The notes below the pieces were generated by a model. That model had not been told where the DNA came from. It saw only the letters and a program-made list of their open reading frames with translations, and did no database searches. 64,000 nucleotides of DNA, taken from NCBI RefSeq assembly GCF_018070575.1, contig NZ_JAGPXN010000026.1, forward strand, positions 1 to 64,000, read 5' to 3'. Of the stretch, positions 50,665-58,231 are shown piece by piece. The position numbers and the translations under genes are program-made. Positions within the stretch are counted from its first letter, which is position 1. Each line of letters begins with the position of its first letter. The stretch is from Micromonospora sp. C31 (lineage in GTDB: Bacteria > Actinomycetota > Actinomycetes > Mycobacteriales > Micromonosporaceae).

Positions 50665-50693
50665 CGACCAAGGAGGAGGTGCGCCTGCCACAT
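50649..50693 (-). CDS. leuA leader peptide
   Basis: A 14-residue frame, MWQAHLLLGRRDEA, with three consecutive leucine codons (CTC CTC CTT) and its stop inside the following hairpin. It lies 140 bases before leuA on the same strand. Leucine-rich leaders before leuA are known in actinobacteria. TAGGGT about 12 bases before its ATG could be a -10 box, so the leader may be nearly leaderless. Confidence 0.75.
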   Translation of the reverse strand: MWQAHLLLGRRDEA

Positions 50694-50743
50694 GACCAGG
50701 TAACCCTACGTGGCCAGCCGGGGCGCGGGAAGGCGAGTCCGGA

Positions 50744-51295
50744 CTATGGGAAGAACTTCCCAACCCGGCCGGTCAGCAGCAGGTCGGCCAGCGGGAGGCG
50801 GCGGCGCAGGCCGGTCTCCGACCGCAGCAGGTCGGCGGGAAGGCTGAGCGGGTCGCCGAGCTGCCCGACGGCCGCCACCACGTGCGGTCGTACGTCGGCG
50901 GGCAGGTCGAGGTCGGCGGCGAGGCCGGCGTGATCGAGTTCGTGCAGTTGGCGTACGTGCAGGCCGAGCGCCGTGGCCTGCACGGTGAGGTGGGCGACCG
51001 CCTGGCCCAGGTCGTACGCGTGCCCGGCGGAGCCGGTGCGGTGCGCGCCGAGCAGCAGGGCGGCGGCGCGCTGCGCCCAGCGCTGGTCGGGCGGCGGCAG
51101 GTTGACCAGGATCCGCTTGAACGTCTCGTCGTCGCGGTGCCCGAGCGCGAACCGCCACGGTTGGGCGTTGCCGGCCGACGGCGCCCAGCGGGCCGCCTCC
51201 AGCAGTGCGGACGCGTCCTGGCGGGACAGCTCCGCCACCGGATCGAAGGACCGGGGGCTCCAGCGGTACGCGAGCAGCGGGGTGAGGTCGGCCAT
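50744..51295 (-). CDS. nitroreductase family protein
   Basis: 183 residues, a compact FMN-dependent fold. YRWSPRSFDPVAELSRQD is the FMN-binding start, SALLEAARWAPSAGNAQPWR is the hallmark helix, and AAVGQLGDPLSLP is the later glycine turn. It probably reduces nitro compounds, quinones or flavins with NAD(P)H. The ATG at 51295 is clear. It lies directly upstream of leuA on the same strand, but the leuA leader seems to have its own promoter. Confidence 0.88.
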   Translation of the reverse strand: MADLTPLLAYRWSPRSFDPVAELSRQDASALLEAARWAPSAGNAQPWRFALGHRDDETFKRILVNLPPPDQRWAQRAAALLLGAHRTGSAGHAYDLGQAVAHLTVQATALGLHVRQLHELDHAGLAADLDLPADVRPHVVAAVGQLGDPLSLPADLLRSETGLRRRLPLADLLLTGRVGKFFP

Positions 51296-51381
51296 GGGAT
51301 CGAGTGTCCCGTAAGGGCGATTAAGTACTTAAGAGCGGGATGTCCGAATGTGGCGAACGGCACCCGTAACGCCTCCGGCCG

Positions 51382-52212
51382 TCAGGGCGTTCCCGCGGTC
51401 GGCTCCGCGGTCGGCTCCGGCGCCGCCGTGCCGAGGGGCTCGGCGTCGACCACCGGCCCGGCGAGCTGCACGGTCGGCGGGGCCGGCGCGGGCGTGCCGA
51501 CGAGGATCAGCGTGCCGAACGCGGTGCGTACCGCCGTGGGCGTGCCGTCGGGGTCGTAGCAGTAGATCCCCACGTCGAGGGGCGCGTTGATCGACGCCGA
51601 GGTGGTCTCGACCGAGTAGCAGGCGCCGGACGCGCCGGGCGGCGGCTGCGCCGGCGACACGGCGAGCGGGGCCCGCCGGTCGGTCAGCACGTCCAGCCAG
51701 TCCGTGAACGGGTGCTGCACCCGGGGGTCGAGCCGGCGGGGCACGGCCTCGTCCGGGTCGCCGAGGCGTACGCAGGTCGCCGGCTCGGGTCGGGCGGCGG
51801 ACGGCAGGGCGCACTGGAACAACCCGTCGGCGGTGGCGGCGAACGAGACGTCCACACTCCCGCCCAGCGCCCCGCCCGGCACGTCGACCCGCCAGCTTCC
51901 GTCGTTCGCGCTGGTCACCAGGACCGTCCGGTCCGGGGACTCCGGGGCGCGCAGGGTGTAGCTCGCGATGAGGTGCCGGTCCTGCGCGGCGGCCGCCAGC
52001 GCGGCCAACTCGTCGCGTGCCGCGTCCAGGCCCGCCGGCGCGGGTGTCGTCGTGGGCGTGGGCCGGGTGGTCGGCAGATCGGCGGTGCAGGCGACGAGCA
52101 GCGCGGGCAGGGCGAGCGCGAGCGCGAGCGGGGCGGCGTGGCGTCGGGCCGGACGCGCCGGGGTGCGCGCGGGGTTCGCGGCGGGGCGGGCCGGACGGAG
52201 ATGGGCGTGCAC
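51382..52212 (-). CDS. lipoprotein of unknown function
   Basis: 276 residues. An Arg/Pro-rich N-terminus precedes a hydrophobic helix ending in the lipobox LLVACT (cysteine near residue 42). A Thr/Pro linker follows, then a domain with DRHLIASYTLRAPESPDRTV, TATCVRLGDPDEA-like turns and CYSVETTSASINAPLDVGIY; cysteine pairs suggest disulfides. The tail is Pro/Thr-rich. The GTG start is not firmly supported and the long basic N-terminus suggests a later start is possible. It is divergent from lysC. Confidence 0.75.
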   Translation of the reverse strand: MHAHLRPARPAANPARTPARPARRHAAPLALALALPALLVACTADLPTTRPTPTTTPAPAGLDAARDELAALAAAAQDRHLIASYTLRAPESPDRTVLVTSANDGSWRVDVPGGALGGSVDVSFAATADGLFQCALPSAARPEPATCVRLGDPDEAVPRRLDPRVQHPFTDWLDVLTDRRAPLAVSPAQPPPGASGACYSVETTSASINAPLDVGIYCYDPDGTPTAVRTAFGTLILVGTPAPAPPTVQLAGPVVDAEPLGTAAPEPTAEPTAGTP

Positions 52213-52369
52213 GGGGCCATTCTGCGGCCCGGGAACGGCGCCCGTGCGCCCTGCCGCGTACAGCGTCCCGGCGTGTCGCGTGCCACCCTGCCCGGTCGGC
52301 CGGGCCGGATCGTGGGATCACCTGATCCGGGCGGGTCGGGCGACCGATACCCTGGGTGCGTCTGACCCG

Positions 52370-52394
52370 CGCCGCCGGCTGAGATCCGGCGGCG
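52370..52394 (+). promoter_or_regulatory. hairpin in the lysC 5' region
   Basis: CGCCGCCGG and CCGGCGGCG form a perfect 9-bp stem with a 7-base loop, 42 bases before the lysC start. It could be a leader structure. No lysine riboswitch or T-box sequence is recognisable. Confidence 0.45.
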
Positions 52395-52435
52395 TCGGCA
52401 CGCTCAGGGCCGTCGCTGGGAGGGAGCGCACCGTC

Positions 52436-53701
52436 GTGGCACTCGTGGTGCAGAAGTACGGCGGGTCCTCCGTCGCCAACGCGGAGCGGATCAAGCGGGT
52501 GGCCGAGCGCATCGTCGCCGCCCGCAAGGCCGGCGACGACGTCGTCGTGGTGGTCTCCGCGATGGGGGACACGACCGACGAGCTGCTCGACCTGGCCAAC
52601 CAGGTCAGCCCGCTGCCGCCGGGCCGCGAGCTGGACATGCTGCTCACCGCCGGGGAACGGATCTCCATGGCGCTGCTCGCCATGGCCATCCACAACCTGG
52701 GATACGAGGCCCGTTCGTTCACCGGTTCGCAGGCGGGTGTGATCACCACGTCGGTGCACGGCCGGGCGCGGATCATCGACGTCACGCCGGGGCGGCTCAA
52801 GGGCGCGCTCGACGAGGGCGCGGTGGTCATCGTCGCCGGCTTCCAGGGCGTCTCGCAGGACACCAAGGACGTCACCACGCTGGGCCGGGGCGGTTCCGAC
52901 ACCACCGCCGTGGCGCTCGCCGCCGCGCTGCACGCGGACGTCTGCGAGATCTACACCGACGTGGACGGCGTCTTCAGCGCCGACCCGCGGATCGTCCCGA
53001 ACGCGCGGCACATCACCCAGATCACCTACGAGGAGATGCTGGAGCTGGCCGCCTGCGGCGCCAAGATCCTGCACCTGCGCAGCGTGGAGTACGCCCGCCG
53101 GGCGGGCTTGCCGATCCACGTCCGTTCGTCATACTCGACCAACACCGGCACGATGGTCACCGGATCGATGGAGGACCTTCCTGTGGAGCAAGCACTGATC
53201 ACCGGGGTCGCCCACGACCGCAGCGAAGCCAAGATCACGATCGTGGGGGTGCCCGACGAGCCGGGCGCCGCCGCGCGGATCTTCGACACCGTGGCCGGCG
53301 CCGAGATCAACCTCGACATGATCGTGCAGAACGTGTCCACCGAGGGCACCGGGCGCACGGACATCTCCTTCACGCTGCCCAAGGCCGACGGCCCGACGGC
53401 CATGGCCGCCCTGAGCAAGATCCAGGAGTCGGTCACGTTCAAGGGCCTGCTCTACGACGACCACGTCGGCAAGGTCTCGCTGATCGGGGCCGGCATGCGC
53501 TCGCACCCCGGCGTCGCGGCCGGCTTCTTCGCCGCCCTCGGCGCGGCCGGGGTGAACATCGAGATGATCTCCACTTCCGAGATCCGGGTCTCCGTGGTCT
53601 GCCGCGACACCGACCTGGACGCCGCCGTACGCGCCATCCACGAGGCCTTCGACCTCGGCGGCGACACCGAGGCCGTCGTCTACGCGGGGACGGGACGGTA
53701 G
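52436..53701 (+). CDS. lysC: aspartate kinase (alpha subunit)
   Basis: 421 residues. It phosphorylates aspartate at the head of lysine, threonine and methionine synthesis. VVQKYGGSSVANAERIKRVA holds the ATP-binding KYGGSS motif, FTGSQAGVITTSVHGRARI and TLGRGGSDTTAVALAAALHA are substrate-site segments. Two ACT domains (about 265-420) mediate Lys/Thr feedback. The GTG start has GGGAGGG upstream. The gene lies 5 bases before asd, the standard actinobacterial operon. An internal start gives a beta subunit. Confidence 0.96.
   Translation: MALVVQKYGGSSVANAERIKRVAERIVAARKAGDDVVVVVSAMGDTTDELLDLANQVSPLPPGRELDMLLTAGERISMALLAMAIHNLGYEARSFTGSQAGVITTSVHGRARIIDVTPGRLKGALDEGAVVIVAGFQGVSQDTKDVTTLGRGGSDTTAVALAAALHADVCEIYTDVDGVFSADPRIVPNARHITQITYEEMLELAACGAKILHLRSVEYARRAGLPIHVRSSYSTNTGTMVTGSMEDLPVEQALITGVAHDRSEAKITIVGVPDEPGAAARIFDTVAGAEINLDMIVQNVSTEGTGRTDISFTLPKADGPTAMAALSKIQESVTFKGLLYDDHVGKVSLIGAGMRSHPGVAAGFFAALGAAGVNIEMISTSEIRVSVVCRDTDLDAAVRAIHEAFDLGGDTEAVVYAGTGR
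53183..53701 (+). other. internal start for the aspartate kinase beta subunit
   Basis: GGAGG lies 8 bases before the in-frame GTG at 53183 (residue 250). Translation from here gives a 172-residue ACT-domain protein beginning VEQALITGVAHDRSEAK. It matches the overlapping-beta-subunit arrangement known for lysC of Corynebacterium, where the beta chain begins at the same place in the protein. Confidence 0.8.
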
Positions 53702-53706
53702 CCACC

Positions 53707-54768
53707 GTGTCGCCGCTGCCCACCCTGGCCGTGGTCGGGGCGACCGGTGCCGTAGGCACGGTGATGTGCGAGCTGCTCAGCGGTCGCAAGAACGTCTGGG
53801 GCGAGATCCGGCTGCTCGCCTCCGAGCGCTCCGTCGGGCGGCGGCTGCGCTGCCGGGGCGAGGAGCTGACCGTCCAGGCGCTGACCCTGGAGGCGTTCGA
53901 CGGCGTCGACGTGGCCATGTTCGACGTCCCGGACGAGGTCTCCGCCCGGTGGGCGCCGATCGCCGTCGGCCGCGGGGCCGTCGCGGTCGACAACTCCGGC
54001 GCCTTCCGGATGGACCACGACGTCCCGCTGGTGGTGCCGGAGATCAACCCCGAGCAGGTACGCAACCGGCCGAAGGGCATCATCGCCAACGCCAACTGCA
54101 CCACCCTGGCCATGATCATCGCGATCTCCCCGCTGCACCGCGAGTACGGGCTGCGCGAACTGGTGCTCGCCTCCTACCAGGCGGCCTCCGGCGCCGGCCA
54201 GAGTGGCGTGGACACCCTGCACGCCCAGCTCACCAAGGTCGCCGGGGACCGGGTGCTCGGCTCCCGCCCCGGCGACGTACGCCAGGCGGTCGGCGACGAC
54301 GTGGGGCCGTTCCCCGCGCCCCTGGCGCTCAACGTGGTGCCCTGGGCCGGTTCGCTGGCCGACGCGGGGTGGTCGTCCGAGGAGATGAAGCTGCGCAACG
54401 AGTCGCGCAAGATCCTCGGGCTGCCCGACCTGAAGGTCTCCGCCACCTGCGTACGGGTGCCGGTGGTGACCGGCCACTCCGTCGCGGTGCACGCGGTCTT
54501 CGCCACCGAGGTGGACGCCGAGGGCGCCCGCGAGGTGCTGCGGAACGCGCCCGGGGTGATCCTGGTCGACGATCCGGGCGCGGGCGAGTTCCCGATGCCC
54601 ATCGACGCTGTCGGCACCGACCCCTCCTGGGTGGGCCGGATCCGCCGCGCCGTCGACGACCCCCGCGCCCTGGACTTCTTCGTCACCGGCGACAACCTCC
54701 GCAAGGGCGCCGCCCTCAACACGGCCCAGATAGCCGAACTCCTGGCCAAGGAACTGACCTCCCGCTGA
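53707..54768 (+). CDS. asd: aspartate-semialdehyde dehydrogenase
   Basis: 353 residues. It reduces aspartyl phosphate to the semialdehyde, the second step after LysC. LAVVGATGAVGTVMCELLSG is the NADP-binding loop, IIANANCTTLAMIIAISPLH contains the catalytic cysteine, and RVPVVTGHSVAVHAVFATE has the catalytic histidine. The start is GTG, 5 bases after the lysC stop. A gap of about 140 bases follows, which may hold the terminator. Confidence 0.96.
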   Translation: MSPLPTLAVVGATGAVGTVMCELLSGRKNVWGEIRLLASERSVGRRLRCRGEELTVQALTLEAFDGVDVAMFDVPDEVSARWAPIAVGRGAVAVDNSGAFRMDHDVPLVVPEINPEQVRNRPKGIIANANCTTLAMIIAISPLHREYGLRELVLASYQAASGAGQSGVDTLHAQLTKVAGDRVLGSRPGDVRQAVGDDVGPFPAPLALNVVPWAGSLADAGWSSEEMKLRNESRKILGLPDLKVSATCVRVPVVTGHSVAVHAVFATEVDAEGAREVLRNAPGVILVDDPGAGEFPMPIDAVGTDPSWVGRIRRAVDDPRALDFFVTGDNLRKGAALNTAQIAELLAKELTSR

Positions 54769-54837
54769 CCCCACCCTCTCGTGTCGACCGTGGCTGCGCG
54801 GGACGTCAACGGCCGGGCGGTGTTAATCCGCCGGCTC

Positions 54838-54874
54838 GATACCACACAGGTATTTCGTATGCCGCAGAGGTATC
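54838..54874. terminator. possible shared terminator between asd and the GGDEF gene
   Basis: GATACC and GGTATC pair across a 25-base loop, with CGGCT/AGCCG extending the stem past a one-base bulge. It lies between converging genes. The region is AT-richer than its surroundings, which is unusual here. Confidence 0.4.
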
Positions 54875-54908
54875 AGCCGTCCGATGGTGGTTCCGTCGAC
54901 CGGCACAC

Positions 54909-56330
54909 CTAGGCCGGGGCCAGGCGGACGGCGTCGCGGCCCTGGCGTTTCACCACGTAGAGGGCCTGGTCGGCGCGGCGCAGCGTGGCTTCGGGGGGCT
55001 CGCCGGGGCGGGGGAGGGCCACCCCGACGCTGATCGTGCGACCGATGCGCCGCGCCGCCTCGGTCAGGCGCTCGCCGATCCGTACCGCCTCCTCCGGGCG
55101 GCTCACCTCGATCACCGCCACGAACTCGTCGCCGCCGATCCGGTAGAGCTCGTCGCCGTGCCGCAGCGCCCCCTCCAGAGCCCGGGCCAGCCGGACGAGC
55201 ACGCGGTCGCCGGCCTGGTGGCCGTACGTGTCGTTGACGGTCTTGAAGCCGTCCACGTCGATGGCCAGCAGGGCCGTACGCCCCGGGGTGGCCACCGCGA
55301 TCCGCTGGCCGAAGGGTCCCGTGTGTCGTAGCCCGGTCAGGGGATCGGAGCTGGCCTGCTCGCGCAGTCGGGCCAGGGTACGCAGGCGGTCGCGGCAGCT
55401 CCACGCCTGGCCGGCGAGCAGCTCCAACAGGTTGACCGTGGTCGGGTCGGGGCGCAGCAGCCGTTCGTCGGCGACCAGCAGCACCCCGCCGTCGTCGGGC
55501 CGGCCGACCGGCACCGCGACCAGGGTGCGCACCCCGGCCCGGGTCAGCGGCCGGTGGTCGGGGATGGGCGGGTGTCCCGCCTCGCCGAGCGTGTAGCCCA
55601 CGCCGTGGCGGTGGGCGCGGGTGACCAACCGGCCCAGCGCCTCCGGGCCCGCCTCGGTCAGCTCCGCCCGGATCCGGTCCTCCAACTCGCCCGGGGTGGC
55701 CGGCGGCGTACCCAGCCGGGGCCCGTCCGGGCCGGCGAGCACCAGCACCGCCGCGGAGAGCGTGGAGACGTCCCGGGCCGCGGCGATCGCGGCGGCGAAC
55801 AGGTCCCACTCCGTCGACGCGGAGGTCAGCGCGGCGGCGTGGCGCAGGAGCTTCTCGCTGCGGCTCTCCGCCGGCGGCCCACCCAGCGCCACGATCCGGG
55901 CGCCGAGCCGGGCCGCCAGCCGCTCGGCGGTGTCGCGCCACGGCCCGAGGTCGACCGGGCCGCACCACTGGAGGTCCAGCACCCCGATGGGCCGCCCCGC
56001 CGGGTCCAGCACCGGTACGCACACCTCGGCGGTGACATCGGGGCGTACCGGGATGTAGTCGGGGTCGTCGGCGACGTCGGGTACGACGGCGGTCGTGCCG
56101 GAGGCGTACACCCGGCCCACGATCCCGGTCTTCGGCGGCATGGTGGAGAAGACCTGCCAGGACCCGGTGGCCGCGACGCAGCGCAGCCGGTCGTGCACGT
56201 GCAGCAGGACGGAGATGGTGGCCGGCGCGTGGCGGGCGAGCGCCGTGACGGTCCACCGGCACGCCTCGACGACGGTCGACGCCATGGGGAGGCGGACCGT
56301 GACGTCACGGATGACTCGATCGTGATCCAC
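54909..56330 (-). CDS. diguanylate cyclase with GAF sensor (GAF-GGDEF)
   Basis: 473 residues. The N-terminal half has a GAF-type domain (about 20-155; GIVGRVYASGTTAVVPDVAD, VCVPVLDPAGRPIGVLDLQW) and a second GAF-like region (about 160-295). The GGDEF domain (about 315-473) has DPLTGLRHTGPFGQRIA, the active-site GGDEF (399-403) and an intact inhibitory site RHGD (390-393), so it should make c-di-GMP with product inhibition. Start GTG (MDHDRVIRDV) is chosen because the alternative, upstream ATGs overlap a 32-bp conserved element. It is divergent from the metallophosphoesterase gene. Confidence 0.88.
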   Translation of the reverse strand: MDHDRVIRDVTVRLPMASTVVEACRWTVTALARHAPATISVLLHVHDRLRCVAATGSWQVFSTMPPKTGIVGRVYASGTTAVVPDVADDPDYIPVRPDVTAEVCVPVLDPAGRPIGVLDLQWCGPVDLGPWRDTAERLAARLGARIVALGGPPAESRSEKLLRHAAALTSASTEWDLFAAAIAAARDVSTLSAAVLVLAGPDGPRLGTPPATPGELEDRIRAELTEAGPEALGRLVTRAHRHGVGYTLGEAGHPPIPDHRPLTRAGVRTLVAVPVGRPDDGGVLLVADERLLRPDPTTVNLLELLAGQAWSCRDRLRTLARLREQASSDPLTGLRHTGPFGQRIAVATPGRTALLAIDVDGFKTVNDTYGHQAGDRVLVRLARALEGALRHGDELYRIGGDEFVAVIEVSRPEEAVRIGERLTEAARRIGRTISVGVALPRPGEPPEATLRRADQALYVVKRQGRDAVRLAPA

Positions 56331-56437
56331 TCGGCACGTCGTTCCAGGTAGGGAGGGCTGCGACCGGCGGGCCGGCCCGCGATCAAGCGTACTCAGCGAG
56401 GCGCCGGACCGCCCCGGGTCAAGATCGTCCGCGCCGT

Positions 56438-56469
56438 TCGTACACATGTGCCATTCACAGGTTGTGGAC
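56438..56469 (+). promoter_or_regulatory. 32-bp conserved element, copy B
   Basis: TCGTACACATGTGCCATTCA followed by CAGGTTGTGGAC differs from copy A (30904-30935, minus strand) at only 3 positions. It lies 80 bases before the metallophosphoesterase gene, and 108 bases before the GGDEF start on the other strand. It includes a DnaA-box-like TGTGGAC half. Confidence 0.6.
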
Positions 56470-56548
56470 AGGGCCTGTGGGTACGGGCGGGCCGCGCGCC
56501 GGGGGTTCGCGGCGATAGCGTGGGGGTCCCGGTCGAGTGGAGGCACCG

Positions 56549-57331
56549 ATGCTCATCGCCCAGCTCAGTGATCCGCACCTGACCACCGGCGTGCTCGCCG
56601 CCGATCCGGCCGCCGGCCTGCACCTCGCCCTGGGCCGGGTGCTGGCGCTGGCCCCCCGGCCCGACTGCGTGGTCGTCACCGGCGACCTGGTCGACCGTGG
56701 CCGCCCCGACGAGTACGCGGCGCTGCGCGAGATCATCGGCCGGTTCCCGCTGCCGGTGCACCTGGTCGCCGGCAACCACGACGACCGCGAGTCGCTGCTG
56801 GACGCGTTCGGCGGCACGCTGTGGCTCGGCGGCGGCTTCTCGACGTACTACCACGTGGACCACCCGGAGGCCACCGTCGTGGTGCTGGACTCCCTGATGC
56901 CGGGTGGGGACGGCGCCGGCTGTCTCGGCGAGGAGCAGCTCGGCTGGCTGGACGGGGTACTGGCCGGCCGCCCCGAGGTGCCGGCCGTGGTCTGCCTGCA
57001 CCACCCGCCGGCACCGGTCGGCATCCCGTTCCTCGACGACATCCGGCTGACCGACGGCGACGGGCTGGCCGAGGTGGTCGCCCGGCACCCGCACGTCGTC
57101 CGGGTGATCGCCGGGCACGTCCACCGCCCGGTCACGGTGACCTTCGCCGGCACGGTGCTCACCACCGCGCCGAGCACCTGGCGGCAGAGTTCGCTCACCA
57201 CCAGCGCGGACGAGCAGTTCGGCTGGGTCGCCGAGCCGACCGGCTTCCTGCTGCACCAGGTCACCGGGAGCGGTTGTGTCACGCACCTGGTGCAGGCCAG
57301 CCACGCCGCCGGCATCACCTGCGGTTTCTGA
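56549..57331 (+). CDS. metallophosphoesterase (CpdA-like)
   Basis: 260 residues. The calcineurin-like metal motifs are complete: AQLSDPHL (D, H), VVTGDLVDRG (GDxxDRG), VAGNHDDRE (GNHD), VCLHHPP (H) and VIAGHVHRPV (GHxH). The family includes cyclic-nucleotide phosphodiesterases; cleaving 3',5'-cAMP is likely but not certain. GGAGG precedes the ATG. It is divergent from the GGDEF gene, and shares the spacer with the 32-bp element. It is followed by the GGCT-fold gene 27 bases later. Confidence 0.9.
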   Translation: MLIAQLSDPHLTTGVLAADPAAGLHLALGRVLALAPRPDCVVVTGDLVDRGRPDEYAALREIIGRFPLPVHLVAGNHDDRESLLDAFGGTLWLGGGFSTYYHVDHPEATVVVLDSLMPGGDGAGCLGEEQLGWLDGVLAGRPEVPAVVCLHHPPAPVGIPFLDDIRLTDGDGLAEVVARHPHVVRVIAGHVHRPVTVTFAGTVLTTAPSTWRQSSLTTSADEQFGWVAEPTGFLLHQVTGSGCVTHLVQASHAAGITCGF

Positions 57332-57357
57332 TCACGTCGGCGCAGTGGCCCGCCGCG

Positions 57358-57987
57358 ATGGGTGAGGTCTGGTACGTCGCGTACGGCTCAAACATGCACG
57401 CCGACCGGCTCGGCTTCTACCTGGCCGGGGGCTGTCCGCCCGGCGGACGCCGAACCTACCCGGGCTGCCGGGACCGGCGACCCCCGAGGCGTACGGTGCC
57501 GGTTTCGCTGCCCGGCGGCGTGTACTTCGCCGGTGAGTCCCAGGCGTGGACCGGCGGGATGGCGTTCTACGACCCGGCGCTTCCCGGCGAGGCGGCGGCC
57601 CGGGCCTATCTGCTCGACGTCGGGCAGTTCGCCGACGTGGCCGCCCAGGAGATGTACCGGGAGCCCGGCGCCGACGCGGGCCTGATCGCCGGGGCCGTCG
57701 CCACCGGGAGGGCCACCCTCGGCCCCGGCCGGTACGAGACCCTGCTCTGCCCCGGCCGCCTCGACGGGCTCCCCCTGCTGACCTTCACCGCCCCGTGGGC
57801 GGCGTCCGAGGTGCGGTGGCGTGCCCCGGCCCCCGCCTACCTCGGCATGATCGCGCGCGGCCTGCGCGAGTCGCACGGCTGGGACGCCGACCGGATCGTC
57901 CGCTACCTGCTGGCCCGGCCGGGAGTCGCCGGCGCCTGGGACGCGGCGGCCGTCGCGGCGCTGATCGGCGGGGCGGACCAGCCCTGA
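57358..57987 (+). CDS. gamma-glutamylcyclotransferase-like fold protein
   Basis: 209 residues. VWYVAYGSNMHADRLGFYLA contains the YGSN substrate-loop motif of the GGCT-like fold, and YFAGESQAWTGGMAFYDPAL and RYETLLCPGRLDGLPLLTFT fit the family's extended members. Relatives are often mislabelled histone deacetylase; nothing here supports that. Function is unknown. The ATG at 57358 gives a compact start. It lies 27 bases after the metallophosphoesterase, so probably the same transcript. Confidence 0.78.
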   Translation: MGEVWYVAYGSNMHADRLGFYLAGGCPPGGRRTYPGCRDRRPPRRTVPVSLPGGVYFAGESQAWTGGMAFYDPALPGEAAARAYLLDVGQFADVAAQEMYREPGADAGLIAGAVATGRATLGPGRYETLLCPGRLDGLPLLTFTAPWAASEVRWRAPAPAYLGMIARGLRESHGWDADRIVRYLLARPGVAGAWDAAAVAALIGGADQP

Positions 57988-58231
57988 CCGGCGGGGCGGA
58001 CCGGCCGTGCCGGGCATGTCGGAAACGCCCGTCCGGACGTGCGTCGGGAGCGCGTCTGCCCAGGTCCGCGGGCATGCCCCGGTCGACCGGGGACGGGCGG
58101 CGATGAGAGGCTGTCCGCGACGCGGCGCCGGGCCCCACCGTCGCCAGCGCGACCGAACACTGCCGACGGCGCGGCCCGCCCCCGGGAGGACGTCACCCGG
58201 GTGCCCGCGCCGGCTTCCCACGAGGAGTTCC

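Noticed and set aside
52313..52435. Lysine riboswitch or T-box before lysC
   Set aside because: The leader is short, has only a simple 9-bp hairpin, and shows none of the conserved L-box or T-box core sequences.
54781..54908. Cyclic di-GMP riboswitch near the diguanylate cyclase gene
   Set aside because: The stretch lies at the 3' end of both neighbouring genes and does not show the conserved GEMM core.
56331..56546. An N-terminal extension of the GGDEF protein from an upstream ATG
   Set aside because: It would overlap the 32-bp conserved element and the divergent promoter region, and the added residues look like non-coding sequence.
57358..57987. Histone deacetylase label for the GGCT-fold gene
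   Set aside because: No zinc-site motifs of deacetylases are present, whereas the YGSN motif fits the gamma-glutamylcyclotransferase-like fold.
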